NCBI RefSeq assembly: GCF_039543825.1
Contig: NZ_BAABKM010000002.1
Location: forward strand, 900,133 to 964,132
Length of the DNA: 64,000 nucleotides
From: Nocardioides conyzicola
GTDB lineage: Bacteria; Actinomycetota; Actinomycetes; Propionibacteriales; Nocardioidaceae
Direction of reading: 5' to 3'
Position 1 is the stretch's first letter. Every line of letters starts with the position of its first letter. The notes beneath the pieces were generated by a model. It was not told the DNA's origin. It worked only from the letters and a program-made list of their open reading frames with translations, and ran no database searches. Positions 7,879 through 17,167 of the stretch are shown here, in pieces. Position numbers and translations under genes: made by a program.

Positions 7879-8646
7879 GTGGACAAGCTAGTAGCTTCGG
7901 CGGCGGAGGCCGTCGCCGACATCCCCAACGCGGCAACGCTGGCCGTCGGCGGCTTCGGGCTGTGCGGGATCCCATCCGTGCTCATCGAGGCGCTCCTTCA
8001 AGCAGGGCCGCACAGCCTGGAGGCAGTGTCCAACAACTGCGGCGTCGACGACTGGGGCCTGGGAAGGCTCCTCTCCGCCAAGCGCTTGCGCCGAATGGTG
8101 GCCTCCTACGTCGGCGAAAACAAGGAGTTCGAGCGTCAATACCTCCGCGGCGAGCTCGAGGTCGAGCTAACACCGCAGGGAACCCTCGCCGAGCGCATGC
8201 GAGCAGGCGGCTCCGGGATTCCGGCGTTCTTCACCGCCACCGGAGTCGGCACGCAGGTGGCCGACGGCGGCCTCCCTTGGCTCTACAACGTCGACGGTAG
8301 CGTCCGCATCGCCTCACCGGCCAAGCCAACCGAGTATTTCCATACGCCGGAGGGACCGAAGGAGTTCGTGCTGGAGAGGGCGATCGTCGCCGACTTTGGC
8401 CTCGTCCGCGCCTGGAAGGGCGACCGGCATGGCAATCTCGTCTTCCGGGAGTCGGCGCGAAACTTCAACCCTCTCGCCGCAATGTGCGGCCGAGTGACGA
8501 TCGCCGAGGTGGAAACTCTCGTCGAACCGGGCGAGATCGACCCGATGCAGGTGCACACCCCAGGCGTCTACGTGCAGCGCGTCGTCGCACTCACGCCTGC
8601 GCAGGCAGCCGACAAGCGTATCGAAAGGAGGACGGTACGGACATGA
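7879..8646 (+). CDS. scoA: 3-oxoacid CoA-transferase subunit A
   Basis: The A subunit of a family I CoA-transferase (succinyl-CoA:acetoacetate or 3-oxoadipate type), which moves CoA from an acyl-CoA to a 3-oxoacid. The N-terminus KLVASAAEAVADIPNAATLA leads to the glycine-rich oxyanion loop VGGFGLCGIPSVLI, then NNCGVDDWGLG and ARNFNPLAAMCG, all typical of the family. Homologues begin just before this point, so I prefer GTG 7879 (product 255 aa); ATG 7855 is the alternative but has no ribosome site and overlaps operator site 1. Its stop overlaps the start of a 47-codon frame that in turn overlaps the B subunit. A BKACE enzyme in the same apparent regulon releases acetoacetate, the likely substrate. 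Confidence 0.92.
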   Translation: MDKLVASAAEAVADIPNAATLAVGGFGLCGIPSVLIEALLQAGPHSLEAVSNNCGVDDWGLGRLLSAKRLRRMVASYVGENKEFERQYLRGELEVELTPQGTLAERMRAGGSGIPAFFTATGVGTQVADGGLPWLYNVDGSVRIASPAKPTEYFHTPEGPKEFVLERAIVADFGLVRAWKGDRHGNLVFRESARNFNPLAAMCGRVTIAEVETLVEPGEIDPMQVHTPGVYVQRVVALTPAQAADKRIERRTVRT

Positions 8647-8786
8647 GCCGAACCCGGGCCGTAAGTCCTCTCGACACGCGAGTGCAGCAGCCGCCTGGCG
8701 CTTCATTGGCTCACGCACCTGCCACAACTGACGCGCCTGGTGCGCTACCTGTCGAGATGCCGACCGCAGAGGGGGCCCAACGATGA
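8643..8786 (+). CDS. 47-aa small ORF coupled between the two CoA-transferase subunits
   Basis: The frame starts at ATG 8643, overlapping the A-subunit stop (ATGA), and ends at 8786, overlapping the B-subunit start (ATGA). The strong AAAGGAGG ribosome site near 8624 serves this ATG, not the B subunit, which is 140 bases away. The peptide ([20 protein letters not shown]...) is Pro/Ala-rich, has no membrane segment and matches no family I know. It may be a real small protein, a translational relay bringing ribosomes to subunit B, or both. In related operons the two subunit genes normally abut. Confidence 0.5.
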   Translation: MSRTRAVSPLDTRVQQPPGASLAHAPATTDAPGALPVEMPTAEGAQR

Positions 8787-9445
8787 GTTGGAGTCGTGAA
8801 GAGATGGCGGCTCGAGCCGCAGCTGAACTGTCGGATGGGTCGTATGTCAACCTCGGCATCGGACTCCCCACGCTCGTGCCAAACTACGTGCCGCCGGACG
8901 TGGAGCTGGTCTTGCAGTCCGAGAACGGTATTCTCGGCTTCGGTCCCTACCCGTTCGAGGGGGAGGAAGACCCCGACCTGATCAATGCCGGCAAGGAAAC
9001 GGTCACGCTGCGGCCCGGCGCGTCCTTCTTTGACTCGGCCATGTCGTTCGGGATGATCCGCGGCGGAAAGATCGACGCCGCGATCCTAGGAGCGATGCAG
9101 GTCTCCAAGACAGGCGACATCGCTAACTGGATGATCCCCGGCAAGATGATCAAGGGGATGGGCGGTGCGATGGATCTCGTCCACGGAGCGAGGAAGGTCA
9201 TCGTGCTGATGGAGCACGTCGCTAAGGACGGGTCGTTCAAGATCGTCGAGGAGTGCAGCCTTCCCTACACCGGACGCCGTGTCGTCCAGCGAGTGATCAC
9301 AGACCTCGCCGTCATCGACGTTCACCCTGACGGACTGCATCTCGTTGAGCTTGCCCCCGACGTGAGCGAGGACGAGGTCCGAAGCAAGACTGAGCCGCCC
9401 CTGACGGTTGCGCTCGAAACACCTACACCGTCGCCGACGTACTGA
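8783..9445 (+). CDS. scoB: 3-oxoacid CoA-transferase subunit B
   Basis: A 220-aa B subunit of the same CoA-transferase. It carries the catalytic glutamate that forms the glutamyl-CoA thioester, in [11 protein letters not shown] near residue 50. Other family features are [13 protein letters not shown] near the N-terminus, [20 protein letters not shown] and [19 protein letters not shown]. The start ATGA overlaps the stop of the preceding 47-codon ORF. Together with subunit A it should activate acetoacetate or a related 3-oxoacid for thiolysis; a thiolase gene lies at 39.2 kb. Confidence 0.94.
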   Translation: MSWSREEMAARAAAELSDGSYVNLGIGLPTLVPNYVPPDVELVLQSENGILGFGPYPFEGEEDPDLINAGKETVTLRPGASFFDSAMSFGMIRGGKIDAAILGAMQVSKTGDIANWMIPGKMIKGMGGAMDLVHGARKVIVLMEHVAKDGSFKIVEECSLPYTGRRVVQRVITDLAVIDVHPDGLHLVELAPDVSEDEVRSKTEPPLTVALETPTPSPTY

Positions 9446-9617
9446 CCCGCAGTTCAGCCACATCAGCATCAGAGCCCGTCCCCGCGTCCACGCCCGCCGG
9501 TGCAATGGACGCTGGGACGCTTCAATGCCAATGGCTGTGGCCAGCACCATGGCCGCAGTGGGCAAGCGGGCCTAACTAAGGCTGTGGCGTTTCCCAAAGT
9601 GACGACGCTCACCGTAC

Positions 9618-9630
9618 TATCGATAATCGA
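9618..9630 (+). promoter_or_regulatory. Shared operator site 2 (TATCGATAATCGA) upstream of the cyclase operon
   Basis: An exact 13-base match to the site at 25920, 26 bases upstream of the cyclase ATG. Its core TATCGATA is a perfect palindrome in otherwise GC-rich DNA. Confidence 0.7.
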
Positions 9631-9656
9631 GTGCAGTCGCCAGAGAGGGGCAGACG

Positions 9657-10574
9657 ATGTCGTCAGCAATTAGCGAGAGCCAGCAGTCAAGCTACAGCGA
9701 AGTAGGACCTGCTGGTGTCCAGAGTCCGCACGAGGTCCTCGACGCCTTGCGCATGCCACAGAGCGGCCAGGTGTACTCGCTCGCCCTTCCTCGGTTCACC
9801 GGCATGCCGCTGTTCGGTGCGCACCCGCCATTCCAAGTGTCGATGTACCGGACCCCCAACGGTCTGCGGGGCGACGGCATCGAACCATGGGGACCGCACA
9901 ACGAGGTCAACCTGCAATACATGGCCGAGACCGTCAGCGGCACTGCGCACAGCGGCGCCCACGTCGACGCCCTGGCACACATGACCATCGGCGAAGACGA
10001 CCACTGGTACGGCGGCGGCAATGCCCGGGAGCATCTCGGCGACCGAGGCCCAACGGTCGGTGATGGCGCCAAGCTCCCCGTCTTCATCCGTCGCGGCGTT
10101 TTGCTCGACGTCCCCGGATTTCTCGGCGTCGACGCTCTGAACTCGCATCAGCCGGTCAATGCAGACGAGCTCCAGCGGGTCGCCGCGCACCAAGGCGTCA
10201 CAGTCCAGGCCGGCGACGTCGTGCTCATCCGGACCGGCTACCTCGGTGCGTGGCCCGACGCCGCCAAGATGGCAAACCACACGACGGCTGGCCCCGACAT
10301 CTCCGCCGCTCGCTGGCTACTGGATCAAGGCGTCGTCGCTACCGGAAGCGACACCGAGACCTATGAGGTACAGCCCGCACCAGACCGCGGCAGCCCTGCC
10401 AACCCGCAACCGGTGCACACACTCCTTCTCATCGAGAACGGCATCTACCTGTTCGAGGGCATCTACCTCGAGGAGCTGGCGCGGGACAAGACTTACGAGT
10501 TCCTGTTCATCGCCCTTCCTCTCAAGATCAACGGAACGACCGGGTCGATGCTCGACCCGGTGGCGATCGTCTGA
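9657..10574 (+). CDS. Cyclase family protein (kynurenine formamidase/isatin hydrolase-like metal hydrolase)
   Basis: A 305-aa member of the cyclase family (PF04199): metal-dependent amide, lactam or lactone hydrolases including bacterial kynurenine formamidase and isatin hydrolase. The metal motif is present as HSGAHVDALAHM near residue 100, followed by RRGVLLDVPGFLGVD and the later GDVVLIRTGYL. The ATG has an AGAGAGGGG ribosome site, and operator site 2 lies just upstream. Ten bases separate it from the carbonic-anhydrase-like gene, so it probably leads a three-gene operon. In the inferred pathway it would open a cyclic intermediate; the substrate is unknown. Confidence 0.88.
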   Translation: MSSAISESQQSSYSEVGPAGVQSPHEVLDALRMPQSGQVYSLALPRFTGMPLFGAHPPFQVSMYRTPNGLRGDGIEPWGPHNEVNLQYMAETVSGTAHSGAHVDALAHMTIGEDDHWYGGGNAREHLGDRGPTVGDGAKLPVFIRRGVLLDVPGFLGVDALNSHQPVNADELQRVAAHQGVTVQAGDVVLIRTGYLGAWPDAAKMANHTTAGPDISAARWLLDQGVVATGSDTETYEVQPAPDRGSPANPQPVHTLLLIENGIYLFEGIYLEELARDKTYEFLFIALPLKINGTTGSMLDPVAIV

Positions 10575-10583
10575 GGGCTCTCG

Positions 10584-11099
10584 ATGCGAATCGAACTTGG
10601 ACCCGCGGCCCCCACTTCCGATACGACGGCGTGGATTGCGCCTACGGCAGTCATCGCTGGGGCCGTCACGATCCAATCGGAGGCGAGTGTGTGGTTCGGT
10701 GCAGTACTTCGCGGTGACGGCGACGAGATCACGATCGGGTCAGGGACCAACGTTCAGGATGGCAGCATCATCCACGCTGACCCGAGCTACGCAGTAAAGG
10801 TTGGTCAGCAAGTCTCTGTCGGGCACGGGGCGGTCCTTCACGGATGCACGATCGGCGACAAGACACTCATCGGGATGCGCGCGGTTGTTCTCAACGGCGC
10901 CGTGATCGGCGAACAGTGCCTCGTGGCCGCGGGCTCTGTCGTGCTTGAAGGCTCGACCTTCGAGCCTCGAACGCTGATCGCAGGCGTGCCGGCCAAGGCA
11001 AGGCGTCCACTGACCGATGCGGAGTGCGCCGAAATCGAACGCAACGCGGAGAACTACCTGCGCCTCGCCGCCCGGTATAGGGATGCTGTCGAATCATGA
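10584..11099 (+). CDS. Gamma carbonic anhydrase family protein
   Basis: A 171-aa left-handed beta-helix protein built from hexapeptide repeats (IAPTAVIAGAVTIQSEASVW and onward). The three zinc-ligand histidines of gamma-class carbonic anhydrases appear in GSIIHAD, VGHGAVLHGC. Members act as carbonic anhydrases or as acyl-CoA-associated proteins (PaaY/CaiE-like), so the exact reaction is uncertain. Its stop overlaps the glycerate kinase start (ATGA at 11096), indicating coupling. A bicarbonate-supplying role next to PEP carboxylase (14.2 kb) is possible but speculative. Confidence 0.88.
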   Translation: MRIELGPAAPTSDTTAWIAPTAVIAGAVTIQSEASVWFGAVLRGDGDEITIGSGTNVQDGSIIHADPSYAVKVGQQVSVGHGAVLHGCTIGDKTLIGMRAVVLNGAVIGEQCLVAAGSVVLEGSTFEPRTLIAGVPAKARRPLTDAECAEIERNAENYLRLAARYRDAVES

Positions 11100-12340
11100 C
11101 CGCCACGTTTCGAGTGGTCCTCGCGCCCGACAAGTTCAAGGGCTCACTTCGCGCATCCGAGGTCGCCGACACGATATCCACCGTGTTGCAACACCTCGCT
11201 CCAAGCATCGAAGTCACCCGGCATCCCATCGCAGACGGAGGTGAGGGATCTGTCGAACTCGCGCTGTCTGCCGGCTTCGAGCCGATCTCCGTGCCGGTCA
11301 CCGGGCCGCTCGGCGCTGCGGTGGAGGCGATCTTCGCGCTGAAGGACCGCGTGGCTGTTCTCGAAATGGCATCTGCGGCCGGTCTGGGGCTGTTGCCTAG
11401 CGGCCCGAACAGCGACACGGCCTGGGACGCCACTACATACGGAGCTGGCGAGCTGATCTCCGCGGCTCTTGACCGTGGCGCAGCACGGATCATCATCGGT
11501 GCTGGCGGAAGTGCAACCACCGATGGAGGAATGGGGGCAGTGGAGGCACTCGGTGTTGACGTGCATGCACTGGGACAGCCCGCACACCGGGCCGACACTC
11601 AGCGAAACGGGCTGGACCCGCGACTGGCCGACGTCGACCTGATTGTCGCCTGCGATGTCGACAACCCGCTCGTGGGCCCCCATGGTGCGGCCCATGTCTA
11701 CGCGCCGCAGAAGGGCGCTGACGACGCGTGCGTCGCGCAGCTTGAGCTGCGCTTGGCGTGGTGGGCGGACGCGGTCGCGAAAGCCACCGGGGCGGATCTT
11801 CGCGATAGTCCAGGCGTCGGAGCAGCTGGTGGTTTCGCGTTCGGACTTGTTTCGCTTGCTGGTGCTCGGATTGTGTCGGGGGTCGAGATCCTGAGTGAGC
11901 TGACCGGCCTGAACGAGGTAGCGGCCAGAGCTGACCTTGTCGTCGTCGGGGAAGGTTCCTTGGACCAGCAGAGCCTGCGAGGCAAGGGACCGATCGGCGT
12001 TGCCCGTCTGGCGTCATCGCACGGTGTCCCGGTGGTCGCTGTGGCGGGCCGGAATCTTCTTTCCGAGTCCGAGTGGAGAGAGGCTGGCTTGCGTGCCGTC
12101 TACGTCCTCTCCGATATCGAGCCCGACCCGAAGGTCTGCATCGCAGACGCTCGCCGGCTCCTCGCTGAGCTCGCGGTCACGCTCGCCGACGACTGGCTGC
12201 CGGCTTTGACGCAGGACGCAGGGCGCTCCGCCCGCTCTCATGACGGAGACGGGTCGCACTCCAACCCAGATCCGCTGTCTCCGGATGAGTATCGGGAAGC
12301 GTTGCTAAGTACGGTCGTTCGTTCTGAGGAATCGGGCTGA
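11096..12340 (+). CDS. glxK: Glycerate kinase
   Basis: A 414-aa glycerate kinase of the GarK/GlxK family (PF02595), making phosphoglycerate from D-glycerate and ATP. Signature segments include LAPDKFKGSLRASEVADTI at the N-terminus, PIADGGEGSVE, IIIGAGGSATTDGGMGA, APQKGAD, GAAGGFAFGL and VVGEGSLDQQSLRGKGPIGV. The family is usually about 380 aa; here the last 40 residues (from about 372) form a polar, Asp/Ser-rich tail of unknown role. The ATGA overlap couples it to the carbonic anhydrase gene. It implies that the local pathway or a related one yields glycerate. Confidence 0.93.
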   Translation: MTATFRVVLAPDKFKGSLRASEVADTISTVLQHLAPSIEVTRHPIADGGEGSVELALSAGFEPISVPVTGPLGAAVEAIFALKDRVAVLEMASAAGLGLLPSGPNSDTAWDATTYGAGELISAALDRGAARIIIGAGGSATTDGGMGAVEALGVDVHALGQPAHRADTQRNGLDPRLADVDLIVACDVDNPLVGPHGAAHVYAPQKGADDACVAQLELRLAWWADAVAKATGADLRDSPGVGAAGGFAFGLVSLAGARIVSGVEILSELTGLNEVAARADLVVVGEGSLDQQSLRGKGPIGVARLASSHGVPVVAVAGRNLLSESEWREAGLRAVYVLSDIEPDPKVCIADARRLLAELAVTLADDWLPALTQDAGRSARSHDGDGSHSNPDPLSPDEYREALLSTVVRSEESG

Positions 12341-12686
12341 GCAACCAACCGCACAAAACCGGGCCCGCCGCCGTCCACTGACGAGCGACCGGCTTGGGGG
12401 CAGGGGCCGTGCCGGCGTCGGACCTTCGCTCCGCCGCAGTCCGAATGTTCCGTCAACATCCAAGAGGGTCGACGGATCGTCCATGTAGAAGCGTCGGCTC
12501 ATTTGTTGAGTCAAGAGGTGCACAGGTTGTGCCCTGTTACCTCCGAGACCGTCGCGCGCTGAACGCTGCCAACGCGAACCACAACACTCCAGAGCTGGCT
12601 CGCGGCAGTTTCAGCACCGACACCCCATGTGCGGCCCCGTGAGAACGAACTGATCGGGCGGGTCGCAGAGTGAAGGGAGCGATTGC
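12341..12686. other. Gene-free stretch upstream of the DHA2 exporter
   Basis: About 345 bases between same-strand genes, presumably holding the exporter promoter. No operator palindrome, ATCGATAAT box or credible small gene was seen. Confidence 0.45.
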
Positions 12687-14240
12687 ATGCCGACCAATGA
12701 GACCAGCAAGTACACCGTCGCCGTCCTGGCTACGCTCGCCCTATTCGTCGACCTCGTCGACCTCACCGCCGTCAACGTCGCCCTTCCGACGATCCAACGA
12801 GACCTCGGCGCGACGACGGGAGCGGCGCAGTGGTCGATCACTGCCTATGTTCTAGCCCTTGCGATCATCATGACGACAAGCGGCTGGGTCGTCGACCACC
12901 TCGGCGAGAAGTGGGCGTTCGTTCTAGCCCTCGTGGTGTTTGCACTGGGCTCCGCGATGTGCGCCGTCGCGTGGAGCATGCCTGCGTTGATCTGCTTTCG
13001 AGCACTCCAGGGCGCTGGCGGAGGTCTCCTCGTTCCGGTCAGCATGGCCACGCTCTTCCAGGCGTTTCCGGCTGCGGAACGCGGCCGTGCATCGGCGATC
13101 TTCTCGACACCGGCTGCGTTGGCGCCCGCGGTCGGGCCTTTGGTCGGCGGCCTTCTGGTCACCGTGGCGTCGTGGCGGTGGGTCTTTCTCATCAACGTAC
13201 CCGTGTGTCTGGTTTGCCTGGTCGTAGCCGTCCTCGTCCTCCCTGCTCGCCAGGAGCGGAAGAACTCGCCGCTTGATCTGGGAGGCTTCGCGACGGGCGC
13301 AGCGACCGTTGTTGCGCTGGTGCTCGGCCTCGCACTGCTCTCAGAGGACTGGCGTGGACGGACCGGCTGGCTGCTCCTGGTGGGCGGTGCTGTGCTCGTG
13401 TTCGGCTTCGTGACGATCGAGCGCCGCAGTGCTGCGCCGCTCGTTGACGTGCAGCTCTTCTGCGAGCGCTCATTCGCTGCGGGCAACGGCGCGATGGCGT
13501 TGGCTGCCGCATCCTTCGGTGCGACCCTCTTCGTTCTTCCGTTGCTCCTTCAGGATCTGCGCGGCGTCGGCGCGCTAACCAGCGGAGCGCTCATCGCATG
13601 CCACGCTCTGGGCAGCGTCATCGGGACGCCGGTGGCTGGCAAACTCGTAGAGCGAGGACATGCGCGATCGTCGCTTTGCTGGTCGCTTGCCGGTACGGCC
13701 GCTACAACCGCGTGCATTGCGGCGGTGGCGGTTAGCATGCCGTGGCTGTTGGCTGGTCTGCTTCTCCTCATCGCTGGAGTGTTCTTCGGTATCTCCGTGG
13801 TCCCTCTGCAGACGGCCCCCTTCGAAGGACTGCCTTCGGATGGCCTGACTGGACCGACATCCGTGCTTAGCGTGATTCGTCAGATCGGTCTGGCTGTCGG
13901 CACATCCGTTGCGGCAATGGTGCTCGGGATCGCAGGGGTGGCCGGATCTGCGGCCACGGCAACTCACGGCTATGTCGTCGCACTGTTCGTTGCTGCTGCC
14001 TTCGCCGTCGCCGGCGGCCTGGTTGCAATGCAGCTCCCCCATCGGGCGACCTACAACACCACGAAAGAGGCACCCCCAGTTCAGGAGATCGACGCGCACC
14101 GCCACCACAGCGCCTATCGGCAGCGAGTTTGCTGCGGTTTCTGCGACGATGTCTGGAGGTGCCGGACCACCTCAGCCAGTGTTCCGCATCCCGGCCGCGA
14201 TACCGCTGATCGTCAGCAAGAGAGCGCGTTCGAGCGCTGA
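12687..14240 (+). CDS. DHA2 family MFS transporter (EmrB/QacA type)
   Basis: A 517-aa drug:H+ antiporter-like protein with about 14 membrane segments. The family motifs are present: FVDLVDLTAVNVALPTIQRD in TM1, GWVVDHLGEKWAFVLALVVF (motif A region), FRALQGAGGGLLVPVSMATL in TM4 and motif C-like PALAPAVGPLVGG in TM5. ATG 12687 has an AAGGGAG ribosome site. The last 60 or so residues (after about 455) are polar, Cys/Arg-rich and unlike the family, and the final 69 bases overlap the convergent ppc gene. The natural stop may therefore have been lost and the tail be a read-on extension. The substrate is unknown. Confidence 0.9.
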   Translation: MPTNETSKYTVAVLATLALFVDLVDLTAVNVALPTIQRDLGATTGAAQWSITAYVLALAIIMTTSGWVVDHLGEKWAFVLALVVFALGSAMCAVAWSMPALICFRALQGAGGGLLVPVSMATLFQAFPAAERGRASAIFSTPAALAPAVGPLVGGLLVTVASWRWVFLINVPVCLVCLVVAVLVLPARQERKNSPLDLGGFATGAATVVALVLGLALLSEDWRGRTGWLLLVGGAVLVFGFVTIERRSAAPLVDVQLFCERSFAAGNGAMALAAASFGATLFVLPLLLQDLRGVGALTSGALIACHALGSVIGTPVAGKLVERGHARSSLCWSLAGTAATTACIAAVAVSMPWLLAGLLLLIAGVFFGISVVPLQTAPFEGLPSDGLTGPTSVLSVIRQIGLAVGTSVAAMVLGIAGVAGSAATATHGYVVALFVAAAFAVAGGLVAMQLPHRATYNTTKEAPPVQEIDAHRHHSAYRQRVCCGFCDDVWRCRTTSASVPHPGRDTADRQQESAFER

Positions 14241-16862
14241 ACCGGTCTCCCCGTTACGTCTGCGGGTCAGCAGTTGAACCTGGAGCCAGTGGAGCGGTTC
14301 GAGGTACCTTTCGCGCACCTCCAAGGTGGTGCGCAGAATCGGATCCCGTTCAAGTAGCTGCGCCTGCGCAGTCACCTTGAGTATCCAGTCGACCGTTAGC
14401 CTGTACTCCTGCGCGATCACGTCGAAGATGGGCTGCAACGGCGCGTCGACGAGGGCGCGAACGTACTGCTCCGCGATCGCTAGATCGGTCTTGGCCAGGG
14501 TCATCGCGACGTTGTCGATGAAGGTGCGGAAGAAGGGCCACTGTTCATACATAATGTGTAGTTCGGCCTCGCGCTCACCAGCCGCGGCCAGGCCCGTACC
14601 GACACCGAACCAACCGGGAATGATCTGCCGGGACTGTGTCCAGCCGAAGACCCAGGGGATGGCACGAAGGTCGTCCAGGCCACCATCCGCATTGGGTCTA
14701 CGTGCCGGTCGCGAGCCGATGTGGAGCGCCCCCAGCAGATCGACGGGGGTTGATGCGAGGAAGTACGCGGAGAGCCCGTCATGTGCCATCAGGTCGCGGT
14801 ATCGGCCTTCAGCACTGACCGAGATGGAATCCATGATGGTGTCCCAAGTCTTTGCCTGCTCCGCGGAACGGGGGTCATGATCGAGCAGGACGCTCGCCTC
14901 GAGGGTGGCGGCAACCATCAGCCCCAGGTTCTCTCGAGACAGGACCGGCAAGGCGTACTTGTCCGAGATGACCTCGCCTTGCTCTGTCATCTTGATCTCC
15001 GAGCCAACCGTTCCCCACGGCAAGGCCGTGATCGCATCGTAGGTAGGCCCCCCGCCTCGGCCCACGGACCCGCCGCGTCCGTGGAAGAAGACGACCCGAA
15101 GCCCATGCCGTGCCGCAACCTCGAGGGCCCGGCGCTGCGCGCGCTGAATCTGCCACTGCGACGTGGCGATCCCACCTGCCTTGTTCGAGTCTGAGTAGCC
15201 GAGCATGACCTCCTGCACGTTCCCGCGCAGAGTAAGGAGGCTGCGGTACGAGGGGTCTTGGAAGAGAGCGTCCAAGATCTCGCTTACGTTCTCGAGTTCG
15301 ACAATCGTCTCCAGCAACGGCACGAAGCCGATCCGCGCGACGTCGGCGGCAAGGTCCACCAGACCGGCTTCACGTGCGAGCAGCACGGCGGCGAGTATGT
15401 CGTCCGCGTCGTGGGTCATGGAAACGATGTAGCTCTCGATGGCGCGGTCACCGAGAGTGTCAAGGGTTCGGTCGATGACCCGGAACGTCTCCAACGTCCT
15501 GTTCGCGTCCGGGTCGAGCTGGACCCGCGATGGGGCGAGAGGTCGACGCTTGGCGAGTTCGTCTGAGAGGAGCCGAAGGCGCTCCTTCTGACCGAGCTCG
15601 GCGTAGGGACGAGGGAGCTCCCCAGTTCTGTCGAACAGCTGGCCGATGGCGTGGTGATGCTTTGCTGAGTGCTCTCGGATGTCAACGGTGGCTAGAGTGA
15701 ACCCGCTTGCTTGGACGATTCTGATGAGTCGTTCGACCTCGCCGGCGGCCATGAGTGGTCCCTGGTTCTTCGCGACCGACTTGTGGAGCAGGAGCAGGTC
15801 GTCCATCAATTCTGGGGCGTCGTGGTAGTCGCGTCCGGGCGTGTGGGTTTCGCCAGTCTTGATGCGTTCGAGGGTCAGTTCGAGCCTAGCGTCGAGGCAG
15901 CTGACGAATAGTCGGTAGGGCTCTTCGGCGTGCAGGCGCAGGTAGCGAGGGTCGACTTCAGGGAGGTTCGCGAGGTATGAGCGCAGGGTCGCCTTGAGTT
16001 CGGGTGAAACCGCCGAGAGCCGCTCCGAGACCGACAGATCGGCTCGGAGCTCTTGGAGCGCTCGGCGGATGAGTCGGATCCCGTGGAAAGCTTGCGACTC
16101 CAGGATCTCTCTCGTGGCGGCCGGGGTCACGTTCGGGTTGCCGTCTCGGTCACCGCCGATCCATGATCCGAACCGTAACGGAGTCGCCCGCAACGGCAAT
16201 TCGATCCCTCGCGCTTCGAGCTGCTCGCACATGTCCTCGATGACGTCCGGCAACGCCGAGGCCGTCAGCGCTTCCAGGTAGTAGATGCCATTTCGTGCCT
16301 CGTCGAGCGGCTCGGGGCGACGCGGGCGGATCTCGTCGGTGGCCCAGAGAAGGTCGATCGTTTCTGCCAGACGTCGTGTCCGCCGGGGAGAGTGAGGTTC
16401 GTCCAAGAGTGCGGCGACTCGGCTGAGCTTCTCAAGGCGAGAGCGTCGGGCTACTTCAGTGGGGTGCGCCGTCAGGACAGGTCGCACTGTAACCTGCGAT
16501 GCGGCAGCCGCGAGCGTTGGCTGGGCGACGCCGGTGGCATCCATCCGGCGTAGAGCACGTTCGAGCCATGTGCCGTCTCTCTCCTGCTGTTCGAGCAGTG
16601 CCCGGCCCCGATGCACCTGCTCGGTGACGTTCGCGAGATGGAAGTAGGCAGTGAAGGCACGTGCGAGCTTCGCGGCGGTCTCGAGATCGAGCCCTGTTAC
16701 GGTCGCCAGCGATGCGCTCTTAGCGTGAGTACGGACAGTCTCGACTAGGTCCAAGAGCTCGGGCCCCTCGCTGCGTACTAACGCGTCTCCGAGGAGCGAA
16801 GTGACGAGGCGTACGTCGCGGCGAAGGTCTTTAGGAAGGTTGGTAGAAGGCACAGCGATCAC
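14172..16862 (-). CDS. ppc: Phosphoenolpyruvate carboxylase
   Basis: An 896-aa enzyme that carboxylates PEP to oxaloacetate, an anaplerotic step. The full catalytic set is present: VLTAHPTEVARRS (catalytic His), GSWIGGDRDGNPNVT, the DSNKAGG region, the mobile loop VFFHGRGGSVGRGGGP and the C-terminal ISGIAAGMRNTG that forms the effector/active-site end. The length is normal. The 3' end overlaps the exporter gene by 69 bases on the opposite strand. A glycerate kinase and gamma carbonic anhydrase lie 2-4 kb away; together they could route glycerate to oxaloacetate. Confidence 0.97.
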   Translation of the reverse strand: MIAVPSTNLPKDLRRDVRLVTSLLGDALVRSEGPELLDLVETVRTHAKSASLATVTGLDLETAAKLARAFTAYFHLANVTEQVHRGRALLEQQERDGTWLERALRRMDATGVAQPTLAAAASQVTVRPVLTAHPTEVARRSRLEKLSRVAALLDEPHSPRRTRRLAETIDLLWATDEIRPRRPEPLDEARNGIYYLEALTASALPDVIEDMCEQLEARGIELPLRATPLRFGSWIGGDRDGNPNVTPAATREILESQAFHGIRLIRRALQELRADLSVSERLSAVSPELKATLRSYLANLPEVDPRYLRLHAEEPYRLFVSCLDARLELTLERIKTGETHTPGRDYHDAPELMDDLLLLHKSVAKNQGPLMAAGEVERLIRIVQASGFTLATVDIREHSAKHHHAIGQLFDRTGELPRPYAELGQKERLRLLSDELAKRRPLAPSRVQLDPDANRTLETFRVIDRTLDTLGDRAIESYIVSMTHDADDILAAVLLAREAGLVDLAADVARIGFVPLLETIVELENVSEILDALFQDPSYRSLLTLRGNVQEVMLGYSDSNKAGGIATSQWQIQRAQRRALEVAARHGLRVVFFHGRGGSVGRGGGPTYDAITALPWGTVGSEIKMTEQGEVISDKYALPVLSRENLGLMVAATLEASVLLDHDPRSAEQAKTWDTIMDSISVSAEGRYRDLMAHDGLSAYFLASTPVDLLGALHIGSRPARRPNADGGLDDLRAIPWVFGWTQSRQIIPGWFGVGTGLAAAGEREAELHIMYEQWPFFRTFIDNVAMTLAKTDLAIAEQYVRALVDAPLQPIFDVIAQEYRLTVDWILKVTAQAQLLERDPILRTTLEVRERYLEPLHWLQVQLLTRRRNGETGSALERALLLTISGIAAGMRNTG

Positions 16863-17167
16863 GTCTCTCGATCTGTGTATGTGTCATGGGCGGCTACTGC
16901 CGGCAGACCATTCCGAGCGCGGTTGAGAGGCAGCTCGGTGCGCCTGTTCGTCGCAGATGACGGCTCGGCGCCCGTGCGACCGGCATATAGGGAGCCGCCC
17001 GGGACCGTTGCTACGCGGCGTAGCCGGCAGCCAGCAGCCAGCACCGTCGACGTCAGCACATGCCGACCGTGCCGAGCACCCAGAGGTGGACTGTGACCAT
17101 TTCGGTCACGCTGGATGGCTGGCACTTTGCGCCGGTGAGCGTCTTCCGGCAGAGGGATGACGCGCGG
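16863..17167. other. Gene-free stretch between ppc and the GntR gene
   Basis: About 300 bases upstream of ppc and downstream of the GntR gene, likely carrying the ppc promoter. No clear terminator hairpin or operator was identified. Confidence 0.45.
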
